A stretch of DNA of 64,000 nt from Tubiluchus corallicola (GCA_030141605.1 JAQGDQ010000299.1:194337-258336); one strand, 5' to 3'; shown: positions 1 through 20,826, counted from the first letter of the stretch. Made by a program: numbers and translations. The notes: a model not told the origin generated them from the sequence alone.

Positions 1-1016
1 CCAAGTTTGCATAATTACCTATACCTATATATACTGACTGGATTTTACTTTCTAGTCACTGTCTAACTCTCAGGATCAGTGCAGGACACTCTTGTTCTCA
101 GTGTTCAGTGTAGCAGTCATTTTACATATGTGTATGTAGTCTAATAAACTCTTTTCAGTTTTGTGCAGATATGTAGTTTAGTGTTTTATTCTTTTTCTAC
201 AAAGTGTTCAACTACAACCTCAAACATGACTTTCACAATATTCAAGAATATGTCACAAGGTTTTTAAGCACAACACATACTGACTCAAAGAGAAATATTA
301 CTTGCACAACAGGGGTGGCACTGGGTGAGCAACAGTGCTCTTTCTCTACCTAGTGTGCAGCTTCTTATCTCAGACATGTGCGCATGTTCACAACAGCCAA
401 ACACCACACTGCTGGTGCTGGTGCTGTGAAGCGCACAGTTCCGTCACGTGCTCTGGTTCCATACAAGGATTTAAAAGCTTTCAATTTTTGCACTATCAGT
501 GCATGTATTCATTTTTTCTCCTAAAATTAGCCATCCAGAAATGATCTAGAATCAGTGGCATGTGACTTGTTCAGTACAACCTTTATAGGAAAACAATTGA
601 CAGGTGTCGGTTGTCCGGCCAGTTAATTTGCACTTCATCCTGCATAAGCATTTTCCCAGCCTTTCCTGGGTGAAGGCAGTCTGTTACGTTGTGATGGAGC
701 GGAATAAGTGTGTGCTTAGCAACAAAAGTTAAGGTATGCTGAACTTGTTAGTAGATGGATAAGTGACCACTGGGTAGGCTTCTTTTAAACAGTTTTGTCT
801 CCCGTACTGGTTTGGCCGTTCTTCTTGAGAGAGAATTGTACACTCATCCAAACTTGGTTAACACGTTCCTATCGGTTCTCTATCTTAGTTAGAAGACAAT
901 CTTTAATAAAAAGTTTTGTTTCTGTAAAAAAGATTCTATATTAAGTGTGTCTCGCATATTGCAAACTGTGTCAGTGATTTCTCTGTATGACATGCAACTT
1001 GGTTTTTGTTTCATAG
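1..1016. other. Intron of TMEM184 gene containing a dispersed-repeat fragment
   Basis: No coding sequence is recognisable here. Positions 1-260 resemble 15243-15500, which lies inside the hAT-like element at 14790-16163: both contain a 'tactgactg' motif, a 'ttcagtg' stretch, 'taataaac' and 'atgactttcacaat'. The window therefore opens inside a copy of an interspersed repeat that sits within the intron upstream of the exon at 1017. The remainder (260-1016) is AT-rich intron ending in a pyrimidine-rich stretch and an 'ATAG' acceptor at 1013-1016. Confidence 0.55.
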
Positions 1017-9963
<8,947 letters not shown>

Positions 9964-10021
9964 ACATTTTACCTTGTTTTCAATTTCTGTGCAATTTTAA
10001 TGTTTTTACGGTGAACCCAGC

Positions 10022-10027
10022 AATAAA
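10022..10027 (+). other. Polyadenylation signal AATAAA of TMEM184
   Basis: A canonical AATAAA lies 59 bases after the TAA stop, followed by a T/G-rich stretch around 10040-10080. It implies a short 3' UTR. Confidence 0.65.
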
Positions 10028-11324
10028 TTTAGACCATTTTGGTATTAAAATTGTATTATTGCTCCAGTGGCTTTTTGTCTAACGTTGGAATGTCAGCCAT
10101 ATTAAGATGCAAGTATTAAAATTGAGTTAGATCTCGTTGCGTGCCATATCTTGTTTCAAGCTTCCGTGCTTGTGAATAACTTTATAGACATCTGCTGTGT
10201 GATTGCTTCCGAATGATTTCTTATTGTTGTGATTAAGCTGTTGTGTTATAGTTACCCGTATTGCTATTCAGTAACCATGGCGACTAGGCGAAGATCAATC
10301 GTACTAAGCTAATTATCGCGTTTTCGCCAGTCTTAATTACAAGTGCTTACTAGAGCTTCCATGTTAGTGCCATACCCTCAACAAGCAGCTTAGAACTACT
10401 TATTATGTTCATTACATTAGCTGTAGTGAAAAAATCAAGTCGATCTCCATTTGTAGACGTTCATTTATGGAAAGTTTTCACTGAACGCCACTAGATGGCA
10501 CTGGCGTTGCAATTCAAATAGAATGCAAAATCTATAGAGGGCATTACTGTTTATTTTTTTGTTAATTTTTTTTGTTCAACACGCCACAAACAGTTAGTTT
10601 CACAAACAAACTTCTTTATAAAGAGTTGTAATCGTAGTTGGCAGTGAGCATACACTGCAAAGTCGCGTTTGAAACGTGCGAGTACAATAGTCATTTTAAC
10701 AAGCCATAGAAAGTGTTAAGATCTAATATTAGTTTGATTACTATTTTTAAAAGTTTTTTTGCGGAAAATGTTGATGTTTTCTGTGCTCTTAGAGCTTCTG
10801 ATGATTTTGGCTTTAGTAAAAAGAAATTTAAATTCAGCACTAGTGTACGGGCAGTGCGAATTCTGTGCAGCGCACGTGGTATACTTACGCCAGAAAAGTT
10901 ATAGATTATTTTCCGGTTTCGTTCATTCGTTTTTGTTTGTATGTCTTGTTGAATCAATCGTAGTACTTCCAGTAGTGAGTTAATGTTTAAATTAGACGGA
11001 ACTGATTCTCAGACTTTGCATCAGACAGAAGCGCCCCTAGTGGCTGTCAGCTGCACATTAATGTGTTTTTGTTGACTCCTAAAAGCAGCATATAGCAGAA
11101 TTCTATTTTTTGGCTACAATTTTGGTGTGATCAGCGTTGTTTATGCTTATATATGTACTAATTACTAAAGAAGAGGTTTTCAATTTGAATTTCATTTTTT
11201 TATCAATGTCATGGTATCATATTAATTTGATAACAGAGTTTAGCAGTGATTCTATAGATTCATTACTATATAGTGAGTTGCATTAAAAGGGAAATCATGT
11301 AATTGTTTTCAAAATGAGGAAAAG
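10028..11324. other. Intergenic region after TMEM184, no gene recognised
   Basis: AT-rich. 10271-10284 reads GTAACCATGGCGAC, an RFX X-box-like 14-mer overlapping a good Kozak ATG, but the frame closes after 11 codons. Open frames of 63-88 codons on both strands at 10690-10983 overlap each other and show no family pattern. I see no splice-supported gene. Confidence 0.4.
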
Positions 11325-11576
11325 GCATCTTCGTGTAAATATTATACAAAAAACATGTATTTTTGTGATTTGTTAATGTACATAATTATAATATGCAAAA
11401 ATATCTTATTTATAGAATATGCGTTGCAATGTTATTTCCTGCTAAGCTGTTTATAATTAGTAACAACAAGGGCTTAAATCAAATGAATTTTAGTGATTTT
11501 TCAGGCATTGTTGAGTAAGATGACTTCAATGTATTTTATTACAGTAAACTCCACGTAACTCAAATCTAACCGGACC
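11325..11576 (+). repeat. Dispersed repeat, second copy (pairs with 9175-9421)
   Basis: Same 245-bp sequence as 9175-9421 with scattered differences. Here the sequence continues into the full pogo-like element whose left end (CAGTAAACTCC) is at 11542. Confidence 0.85.
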
Positions 11577-12093
11577 AAAAAAAAATTAGGCGATGTTGTC
11601 CATTTTCCAGCATAGAAACTCTAAACCCCTCCTCCATGTGGTGAGCTAAGTAGAAGTCAGAAAATCAACCCTTCTGTACATAAACGACGAGATTTGATGA
11701 GAGTTACATGAAGAATAACAAATTATGTAGTGAAACACGATTTTTTTACGTCACAAAAGGATAAGTACACAAGACTGAAAGATCAGTCCCGGAGAAAATA
11801 ATGGGGGGGGGGGGGGAGCGACTTGTTAGACATCAGAATTTTCCTGGAAGATGGTACTATTTTTTAGTTGCACGAAACTTTTTATTTTTCTAGACTATAA
11901 ATTCCATTTTTGAGTTAGGCGAAGCAAATTATTTTGATTTAAATGAACCGTAATTTTTAAATTGAGTTAGGCGAAATTTGAGTTATATATTTTGAGTTAA
12001 GCGATGTGTTTTTTTGTGGGAAAAACAAAGGAGTTCATCCGTTTTGCTGAAATTTTTTTAGTTAGGCATTTTTGAGTTACACGGAGTTTACTG
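11542..12093. mobile_element. Pogo/Tigger-like non-autonomous DNA element, about 552 bp
   Basis: The left end CAGTAAACTCCACGTAACTC and the right end, read inverted, CAGTAAACTCCGTGTAACTC form a terminal inverted repeat of more than 20 bp. A TA precedes the left end; the right flank (TG) is mutated. Internal 'gagttaggcga' and 'gagttacacgg' words are relics of reiterated TIR-like motifs. A G13 run lies at about 11804-11816. There is no transposase frame, so mobility would have depended on a relative elsewhere. Confidence 0.75.
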
Positions 12094-12693
12094 TGTAAGG
12101 CACATCCAAGTACGTGCGTTTACCAAAAGTTCTTTTTTAAAGCTTGATTGCATAACTAAGGCTTAATTGCAATTAATTATAGGCCTAATGCAACTTCCAA
12201 TTAGCGTGCATATATTACCGCGCATGCGCATAGATATTCTTGACCATGAGTGACTTTCTTTCAATGATTATGGACTTCCAAAATTGCTCCTAATTAGTGA
12301 AAGCCAATGCACTTTCCGATACTTACAATTTTCGTACTAATTGTGTTTGTATATCTGGCTAGGTCTTGCCTGTCTGATTCCAAAGCTTTAAAATTATTCA
12401 ATTAATGAGTCCTTCTAATTAAAGCAAAATTAGACAGAGTAGAGGTAGCATTGTGCTTAGCTAGAGTTGCAGATTTCTAGTATTAAATTTGTAATTATTT
12501 TAACAAATCGTGTGAAACGTTTTTTGAACGTATCTTCGGTGCTCCGAGTAATGGATTCATTGGTGATGGTGGGTATTTATCTGTAAATCAAATTTGTAAA
12601 TAAATTGTCATTTTAATATAAAAAAATCTAATATTGTTATTAGTTAATGTTGTTAAGATTTTTTTATTGGTGCTAAGCGAAAATACACGTTTA

Positions 12694-12745
12694 CGTGTGT
12701 GTGCGTGCGTGCGTGTGTGTGTATGTGCGTGCGTGTGTGCGCATG
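12694..12745 (+). repeat. (GT/GCGT)n microsatellite
   Basis: Alternating 'gtgtgtgcgtgcgtgcgtgtg' tract; simple repeat. Confidence 0.9.
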
Positions 12746-12785
12746 TCCACCCCAACAGGTTATGATTTAGACACAGTCGATAATT

Positions 12786-13197
12786 TTTGGCGGGTTACAA
12801 GGTAATGGTCTTATTCATTTTAAGAATCCAAAATGTGCGGGATTCTGAACTAATGTGAGTAGTTGAAGCAGTGGATAAAACATGCATGCAGGAGGGGTGG
12901 AGGCAGTGCCACAAAACAATATTTCTCCTGTTGCACGTTCGGTTTTCTCAGTAATACATTGTGTGGGGTTGGGGAACTAATGGTGGTTGGATTTGGCGGG
13001 TATAAGGTAGCGGTCTTATTCATTTTAAGAATCCAAAATGTGCGGGATTCTGAACTAATGTGAGTAGTTCAAGCGGTAAATAAAACACGCATGCAGGAGG
13101 GGTAGATGCAGTGCCACAAAACAATATTTCTCCCATTGCACATTTGGTATTCTCAGTAATACATTGTGTGGAGTTGGGGAACTAATGGTGGTTGGAC
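12786..13197 (+). repeat. 206-bp tandem duplication (two units)
   Basis: Units 12786-12991 and 12992-13197 share 'ttggcgggt', 'cttattcattttaagaat', 'ccaaaatgtgcgggattctg' and 'ggggaactaatggtggttgg' in the same order, with a few per cent differences. The open frames of 66 codons in it occur on both strands and are not gene-like. Confidence 0.92.
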
Positions 13198-13564
13198 CTT
13201 TATGGTTTTTTGCATGCTGAAAATTCAAGAAAAAGTTGTTGAATAAGAAGTACATTAATAAAAAAGGCTACACCAGACTGAAATGCAAAATAGCAGTGAA
13301 TGCTACTATCTCTTGCATTTTGTAATGATAGTAGAAAACCACCAAATAAACACAGAAATTACAGTACAGAATAAAATAAAAACAACTCATAATGTCCCTA
13401 ATGACACAGTCAAACGAAAGTTTTGGCTAGTGAGCAAAAAGCTGTCATTTTTGTGCTTTTTTCCATTTCAGGTGAAGGTAAAATACCGTCGTGTGCTTTC
13501 ATTAAAATCTTCTTCGTTATAAATCAACTTCTATATACACAGTACCATGGACTTTTAATTAATT

Positions 13565-14163
13565 AATAATAATAACAATAATAATAATTTGTTGAATATT
13601 TAAAATGCATTAACATTAAAAATGGACAAATGCATTTTACATACATAAAATATTAACACATAAACAGTAGATGCACAATAGGCTGTTATAAATAAAACTA
13701 AAATTGCAATACATGTGTATAAAAGTCAGCCATAATTAAATCCATAAGTCTATATTAAATTTCTAATTAATTAAAAAGACTTCTTTTTAAAAACAAGTTT
13801 TAAGGAATCATTTGAACTTTTGAAGATTATTGATTTTACCTGCATGAACTGCTAGATCATTCCATAATTTGGGTGCCGTTACGCTAAAACTATAAAAATC
13901 ATATGTGACTAGATTACAACGCGGTATAACAAGTGTCGATGAATTAATTGATCTAAGATTGCGATTGGGCACGTTTGGCTTCAAAAAATCATATATATAT
14001 AGGAGGGGGTACTAAATCATTCAGAGCTTTGAATGTTAACAACAGAATTTTGTATTTTCTTTTGAAAGAAACGAGCAACCAGTGCAATTGCATGAGAACA
14101 GGAGTTATATATATGGGTGCCTGTAATAATTCGGGCTGCTGTGTTGTGTACGTGTTGCAGTTA
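13565..14163 (-). mobile_element. L2/CR1-type LINE, 3' fragment (end of reverse-transcriptase ORF, 3' UTR, tail)
   Basis: Minus-strand translation from 14160 gives, with a few stops and shifts, LQHVHNTAARIITGTHI, TPVLMQLHWLL, YKILLLTFKALNDLVPP, and later PNYGMI. This follows the well-known LQxVQNAAARLxTGT...TPVLxxLHWLPV...YKILLLTFKALNGLAPPYL pattern near the C-terminus of CR1/L2/Jockey-type polymerases. The frame is broken, so this is a dead fragment. The 3' end runs into an (AAT/AAC)n tail at 13566-13590. Its 5' end abuts the piggyBac-like MITE at 14164. The element would encode a reverse transcriptase when complete; only the last about 130 codons are seen. Confidence 0.85.
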
Positions 14164-14672
14164 TTAACCCTTTCAGTTCCAAATTATTTTTTTAATAAGA
14201 AAAAAATTTTGGCTTGGTACTTTTGTTCAGTATGTCCATCTTGTTTACACATAATAATTATTTTTTTCTACCTTTGCCCGTGTGCTAAATATAGCCTGTA
14301 TCCCACGGATACACTACATTCTTTGTCATGTGCAAAAAAAACAAAGTCCGACTTTTTAAAAAATAGAACAAAAGCAAAAAATGTGCTTCATTTTGCAACT
14401 GCTGATAATTGTTTAGAGTATTTAAGACATTTAGTATGTGTGCTATGCTGATCTGTAAAATGTCATCTCTAAAGTACTGTACCTTGCGCAGTTTTTTATG
14501 CTATGTAGATTTTCTAGTTTGCCATTTTATCACCATTTTTAGTCTATTGTTATTGGTTTAAATCAAAATAACGATTAACAGATCAAATAACTGTCAGTTT
14601 TAAAATTTTATTAATTTTAAAGGCAGAAAATATTCTTGTATCCCACGGGATACAATGGGTATGAAAGATCGT
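14164..14672 (+). mobile_element. piggyBac-like MITE, copy 1
   Basis: It begins TTAACCCTTTCAGTTCC (TTAA target plus CCC start, the piggyBac hallmark) and ends 'gggtatgaaagatc', a decayed form of TGAAAGGGTTAA. Internal sequence ('cattttgcaactgctgataa', 'ctatgctgatctgta', 'cttgcgcagttttttatgc') matches 48405-49030 in opposite orientation. This copy has about 150-180 bp (about 14205-14385) that the other lacks. It also has paired 'gtatccca' words at both ends. Confidence 0.85.
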
Positions 14673-14789
14673 TGCTTTCCTGCCTGGTGTATTTAACTGC
14701 CCGATAAACAACTAATTAAGACGTTTTGTATGATGTGTTTTATTGCTATTAATTACCGCAATTCTTGTATTTTGTCGGTGCTATATTAT

Positions 14790-16163
14790 CAGGGACGGCT
14801 CTAGGTAGTTTGACGCCCTAAGCAAAAGTATTTCAGTGTCCCCCTCTTCAACGGTCAACCCCTTCCCCACAGATCCAATGCTCACACCTACAAAATTGAA
14901 TTCTTGCTGCATATATTAAAGTATAATGGTATTTGTGTGTTGGGCCAGTGCTATCGTGTACTGATTAACTGTAATTACCTATCTAGAGCTACATTTGAAA
15001 TTGACCTCATTGTACGTCCTGTGGTTCCACTACTATTATAAATTTCTACAATTTCTGCTGCGCAGTCTTCGTGTACATACTTTTTGTGGAAGTTGGAATT
15101 GTACATTGTAGTTAGGTGCTGCCATCTATGTGCTAATCCTGTTACATTCTACCAGCTGACTTACCTTCAGTATAATTGTATGGTCCAGTGAATACATACA
15201 CATTGGTCCTCTCCCTATCTAAAATTAATGGTTGTTGTGAAGCCTGTATAACTCTGCATAGGTCAACTTCTATACCTCTATACTGACTGTGAAACAGGTT
15301 TTACTGACTGTTTTTGCTTTCTAGTTTTTGCTCAATGTTCAGTGCAGCAGTTTTGCTACTCATGTTTTCTGTAGTTTAATAAACACTTTTCTGTTGTGTG
15401 CAGTGCAAATATTTATTATAGATTTTTGGTTCCTATTCATACTTCTCTGTGCCTAAACTCAATCATAACAAAGTGACTGAACAACAACTTCAAAATGACT
15501 TTCACACTTTTAGTTAGATTTTCACTCAGCCTTTTAATTAGAAAATTTCTGAAACACTGACTGACCTTGTTTTTTTCACATACGCCCATTTCATTAGTAT
15601 TATCATCATCAGCCCAACCATATAACTTTGGTCTGCATTTAAATACTTCATTTATAATCTTGCTGCTTTTCAATGTCGGCCAGGTTTTTCACTTTTAGTT
15701 GGCTGTATCACGCTCCTGAAGGCTTCTTTTCGATCTTGTAAATGTATCTACCATGATTAGATAAATGCTAAAGCAAATGAATTTTTTATTCACAGGAGTC
15801 GTTATTTTCTCTGCTACCCTATAAACTATGCATACAATACAAAACTATGGACAAGAACTTGGTAGCGCATCTGTCATTCTGTTATTAATTTTGTTAAACT
15901 TAGAAACGTGGAAGTGGTGCTGACAAGCCACTCGCATAATAGAGTCTAGTTTTTGCTGGATTAACTGCTGTTTACCTGTCTTAAGGCGGATTTCTTTTAT
16001 TTTAGAGTTCTGTCCGCCCAATGTCTACAACAGACGTAATGGGCATATGATGATGATAAAAATTAAGGAATTAGGCCTACTTCCAGAATTTTGCGCCCCC
16101 CCCTCCCCAAAAAAATGGCGCCTAGGCAACGGGCTAGTTTGCCTAGTGATAGAGCCGACCCTG
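14790..16163. mobile_element. hAT-like non-autonomous element, about 1.37 kb
   Basis: The left terminus CAGGGACGGCTCTAG and the right terminus read inverted CAGGGTCGGCTCTATCAC form TIRs with the CAGGG start common in hAT elements. The flanks are TATATTAT and TATATTAC, an imperfect 8-bp duplication. Subterminal 'ttgacgccctaagcaa' and 'ggcgcctaggcaac' stretches resemble each other inverted. Part of the interior (15243-15500) recurs at 1-260. A 78-codon minus-strand frame at 15437-15673 has no recognised relation to transposase. Confidence 0.8.
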
Positions 16164-16600
16164 TATATTACTCCTGTTAAGAGTACGAATCTGCTTGCAA
16201 TAAATTTTTAACTTATATCAAATGTAGCTTATACAGACGTTACTCAGTAACACAAAAGAAGAACTGTACCACGTATTAGAAAAATTTAAAAAAATCAGGC
16301 TTCAGTATGTCACGGCCCTCAGGATCCGTCTGCCCAAAAAAGAACTAAATAACGATTTTTTGCATTGTGTATGTTTTTTATAATTAACTAAGCTTGCCGC
16401 ATTTCTTGCGTTATTTCGGTGTTATTATTCCTGCTGTGAATTATGTATTTGGTGGTTATAAAAAAAACATACCTTATACAAGCCTTACATAGCATAGCGA
16501 AAGAATTCCTTGTACCAAATATTGGAAAATATATAAAAAAATTCGATTTATGGTATTACTAAAGTAGTAAAGACAGTCAACTGAGAAAAGGTTCACGAGG
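16164..16600. other. AT-rich intergenic stretch, nothing recognised
   Basis: No open frame, repeat pair or TIR seen between the hAT-like element and the CpG-rich promoter. Confidence 0.4.
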
Positions 16601-16659
16601 TAATCTTTTATTACTTTCCACGTGTTTCCCTGAGCGCGTTCAAATCGCCGCTGCTAGCA

Positions 16660-16735
16660 AGTGGGCGGGGCTAGATCCCTGCTCGTCATGCATTGGCTAC
16701 TCTCACTGCCTCATTGGAGCGTGTACATAGCAACA
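16660..16735 (+). promoter_or_regulatory. CpG-rich promoter with GC box, two CCAAT boxes and an RFX X-box-like site
   Basis: GTGGGCGGGG (GC box) at 16661-16670; ATTGG (inverted CCAAT, NF-Y) at 16692 and 16713; GTGTACATAGCAAC at 16721-16734, which matches the X-box consensus GTNRCCATRGCAAC at 12 of 14 positions with a perfect ATAGCAAC half-site. The X-box lies 86 bases before the likely ATG at 16820. X-boxes so close to the start are typical of RFX-controlled ciliary and basal-body genes; NF-Y sites commonly accompany them. Binding is inferred. Confidence 0.55.
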
Positions 16736-16819
16736 CGGGCAGCAGGGCAAGCAGGTGGTGAAATATCGTCTAACAAACACAGTGCGTCTCAATTGTGCGT
16801 AGCATGCATGCCAGAAACG

Positions 16820-17381
16820 ATGGCAGAATGTATACAAGGCACCAGGTTCTCGCCTCCTTTGACTACGATTCCGGTTAGAAAATTTCGTACATCTGACCTG
16901 TGTTCGGATGACCCGGAAGTGACCGAACACTACGAGAGACAAGTTCGAGCTGTCCGGGAACAACTACGCGCCTGGCATCGCAATCTGGCTCTGGATTCCA
17001 CCGTTTCCAGCATCAGTAGCTTGATTACGAACAGTAGTAATGAGTCAGACGTTATTCGGGAGACATCCCTGTACATAAACGATGAACTGGATCTTTCCAT
17101 ATCCCTAGCTACCGAAAACGAACGTCTTACTGAAGAACTTCAAGCTCTTGAAGATGAGTACAAGGCAAGAGTAAAAAACAACAGGCTCAAAATTAAGTGT
17201 GATAATGATAGTTCAGATACGAGTATAGAAAAACTGAACTTACAAAACGATACCTTTTTGGGAGAGATCAATTCCATCAGGACGCGTCTGGATCATCTAA
17301 AAGAGGAAGCTTTGAAAGGATTTGAATCCGACGATAATCCGGGAACCGAGGATCTGGAATCGCTAGAGAGTTCCAGCACCG
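16820..17381 (+). CDS. Unidentified coiled-coil protein, first coding exon
   Basis: The open frame runs from an ATG in strong context (AACGATGG) at 16820 to a GTAAGT donor at 17382, 187 codons ending in phase 1. An in-frame ATG at 16808 would add four residues. The N-terminus is basic/polar (about residues 1-30). Residues about 35-55 (TEHYERQVRAVREQLRAWH) and about 95-125 (ENERLTEELQALEDEYKARV) have heptad-like leucines and charged residues, with a third helix near IRTRLDHLKEEAL. The end is acidic and serine-rich (ESDDNPGTEDLESLESSS). Codon use is more GC-rich than the flanks. I do not recognise the family. The RFX-like promoter would fit a centrosomal or ciliary protein, but that is inference. 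The following exon is not obvious nearby; see 38047. Confidence 0.78.
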
Positions 17382-20300
17382 GTAAGTTTATTACATTTCA
17401 GTTGTTTTGTGTGAAATTCGAACAACTAACTGACCCTACGGTGACAAAGTTCTAAGTTCGATTCCTTTGTGTACTATTTCAGATTTTTGCAGATGAAAAT
17501 TTCACGGGGGAAATCATTAGTATCAAACTCCTTGAATATGATTTTTTATCAAACTACATTATTTTTGTTAAATTGCAGTTATCATTATTATTATTATTTT
17601 ACTATTTGAATATGCAAACCACAATGCTGCTGCTAAAATACTCAAGATAAACAGTGTATCCTAAGTGCATGCATGGTTTACTATTATTGCACGTGCACTT
17701 TCCGATATTTGAAGCGTGCGGCGCTAATCACTGATGTAGGTGCTTAATCAGGCACACAGCCTGCACATTTGTCCACGGGTTAGTAGCCAAGGAAGCTGAA
17801 TATGCGCTATCACTTCCTGAATCTGGGCTTGGCAATTGATAAAGTTTTGTCGACTTCTATGGAGACACTTGTTTGCATAATCGACTGTCTGTTATCAGCA
17901 TTTCATCGCAATGTTGGAGAGCTACTGTGTGTCAGGGCATGGTCAGGGTTAACATTGCTAATTTACTGTATCAACCGTGTTACGCTACCATTCACTCTTC
18001 AGCCTGCAGGTGTTACGTTCATGGACAGCACCAACAAGCGGTCTGCTTTTCAATCTTTTCTGAAAAAAATCTTTGTAACTTTGACAAGGCAGCGTTCACC
18101 TCTCTTGTCTAGCCTTTTTCTTAGTCATCCATGTGACCCGATCCGAATTCGGGTAAGCTTCTTTTTTGTGGCAAAAAATCCGATTAAACTGGCTTAATTA
18201 CAGTGAATCGAAGCTTTGTGTTGTGTTGTAAAGACCTAGTACTGATGTATGCATGACTTCATTACAAGATTGAGAGTAATGCTCGCATTATGAACAGCTC
18301 ACCCATGTAAAGTTTGCTCGTAACAAACACGCGTTAAAAAGAATTCTTCCTCAACTTAAACACCGCGAAGAGAAAGTCTTTAGAGAAAGCAACTGTTTTT
18401 GTTGACCTTGAAATAATGGTCAATTTTTGCTCGACTAGTTGGTTAGCTTGTTTAAATTGACTAACTGGTTAGTTTGTTGACTAAATGGGCAGTTGATCGA
18501 TTGATTTATTGGCTGCTCTGTGTGGCTAGTGATTAATAGGATTTTAATTAACTGATTAGTTGGGGGACTGTCTGACTGACTGACTGGGCTGGTTGACTGA
18601 CTTACTGATTGACTGACTGACTAATCTACTGACTGACTGACTGACTGACTTTGTATTTGAAATATTGGTATTTTTGTTTGTATACTGTCTGTGTGTAGCT
18701 TCTGCAAGCTGGGGTGTGTATCTATCTTTGCCACTTTGCAGAGATTCTAACTTTCTCAGTAACTCACACTTTTCAGTAATACTCCATGCTAACTATACAA
18801 CTTGCAGAAACTTGTCCTTGGCATTACGCTACTAATTAGATAATTATGTGACCACGTCGGGGTAATAATTTTCTGTAAATGGTAAGGTATATAATTTCAT
18901 CCAATTCGGCTGTACTGATGATAATATGAGTGCGGCGTGAGAAAACTTATTGACGATAAAATTACTTGACAATGATGATCTAGCGCCTTTACACTGCGCG
19001 AATTTCAATTATCCGCCGATAAATAATAAAAAACGAAAGCTTCACTTGCTTGAGGCTGTTGAGAAGACATTTCAATTTTTTTACTGAGTTTAAATGAAGT
19101 TCTCAAATTGACGACGTTGCAAGCTTATTATTATATAGGCGTCAACAGAGAGAGAGTAAAATTTATGGAGTAGTTCGTTGGTGACATTTGGACTTCGTTC
19201 ATTTCTTGAATTGGTTTTGTGATTCATGCCGAAAAGAAATGCTATTGCAATTTGCTGGTTGAGACTGAGGGGAGAACTCTTGAAAATGTACGTGTAATGG
19301 CTTCAAGTGAATAGCGTTTATTATTATTATTAAAACTTTATTCCATTTGACATAAGCAGGACCGAATAATGACCTTTTGGGAGCCTCTCTCAGAGGAGCC
19401 ACCCTTGAACTCGCCCGCGTCTGTGTTGAAAATTTTTTACTCGTTATATTTAACGACTCTTATATAGCTTGAAGTAAACTTATTGAAAATTCTTTAAATA
19501 AATTACAATAGTTATTTTTTGTCAATAAGAAAGTTCTTTATAAGAAGTACCACTATTTTACTATTTATTGCAAAGAAAATTAACACGTGTTTCAACACAA
19601 CCGTAATGAAAAAACAGTTTTTTTTACCAAAATTAATGTTGTCAAAGCTTGAGAGCTTCCCAAGGTTAAGGGACCCTAGACGGCGACCTACACTAGCCTA
19701 TAGGCGCTGGACAAAAACGTAACAGTAAACTGTACATGAAAATCGTAAATGATGTTGGTTATTAGCCAATTGAACTGGTCAATAGCCAATTGAAAAATTA
19801 ACTGTTCTTAACAAAAGTGTTTTTATTAAAGATTCTACCACATTAGGGATCCAAATAAGAGAGCTATGACACAATTAATACTGTAAAAACACTTTAGTAA
19901 TTTCTATAAGTGTTTACATTTACTAATACTATGCAAGTGCACTCGAATTTTCAGAAGTTCATGCACCCAAAGTTATGTGTTACATTACTTATATATGGGA
20001 TACTATTTAGAACTCATTTTTATAGTTGCTTACGCTAATGCAGTTGTAATACACAGATCACTTACTCAATGCTTAAAGAATGCCGATTGTTTCCGGGGTT
20101 GCTTCTCTATGGGATTCACCAGAATCATCTCAATGCGTTTAAAGTGCATGATTGTCTGCACAAATACAGTCTGACGAAATGAGCAAACTTTGAACTCCCT
20201 GCTGGCATAAAGCTCTGGGGTTATTTGTGCAGACGTAACAAACAACATAGCCAACGGCAGAGAAATCAAATGCAATGCTACGGCTACGCAATGAAAAACC

Positions 20301-20615
20301 TACTTTCACAGTGTAGTAAACTCGCACAATGAATGAGACTTGTCCAAAAGAATAAACGTCTGACTGAGAGCCAGTCTATCAACTCTTTCACCACTGTACT
20401 GCAGATGGCAACCTTTTCCGAACAGGAAATTTCCTGCTGGTTAGAAAAGAAATCACTGACTCTATCAGTTTCCACTCGATTAACTCATTCTGCTTTATTT
20501 AACTGGGAGGTTTTGAATTTTGACAAATTGGGAGAATTATGTCCAATGTGTTTTGTTATTCTGATGGGATTGACGTTATATCCGTTGAAAATTGTCACCA
20601 TTTTATATAGTATTG
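17382..20615 (+). other. Probable intron sequence; minor repeats only
   Basis: 18566-18650 is a degenerate (GACT/CTGA)n tract. 19365-19700 is listed as dispersed repeat D. Open frames at 17802-18197 and 20333-20620 have no splice or family support. Nothing else is recognised. Confidence 0.4.
19365..19700 (+). mobile_element. Dispersed repeat D, copy 1
   Basis: It shares with 24918-25250 an ordered set of blocks: 'gagccaccct', 'ttttttactcgt', 'gtttgaagtaaact', 'ttctttaagaa', 'ctatttattgcaaa', 'tttcaacacaaccg', 'caaagcttgaga'. The copies are diverged (roughly three quarters identical by eye). No TIR is clear, so the class is unknown. Confidence 0.7.
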
Positions 20616-20709
20616 TATAATAGGAGACTTTATAATAGGAGACTTTATAATAGGAGACTTTATAATAGGAGACTGTATAATAGGAGACTAGTATTGTATA
20701 ATAGGAGAC
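20616..20709 (+). repeat. 15-bp tandem repeat (tttataataggagac)n
   Basis: Five to six copies of tttataataggagac, with one partial unit. The frames across it are repeat translations (SYYKV). Confidence 0.92.
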
Positions 20710-20826
20710 CCAGTCCATGGGATGTGTGATGGTTTATCCATAGTTTACAGTTCATAGCTTTGCTGACTAAGGGTCTGTCTTCTAGTAGGATGTCAATTTT
20801 TATTTCTGAGACTTTCTTGATGTTAA

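Noticed and set aside
10690-10983. Small protein genes on both strands near 10.7-10.98 kb
   Set aside because: Three mutually overlapping frames in different phases and strands; AT-rich, no motif or splice evidence.
16661-17455. Single 264-residue protein as the full open frame
   Set aside because: The first 53 residues come from the promoter (GTG start over the GC box), and the last 24 lie past a strong GTAAGT donor at 17382.
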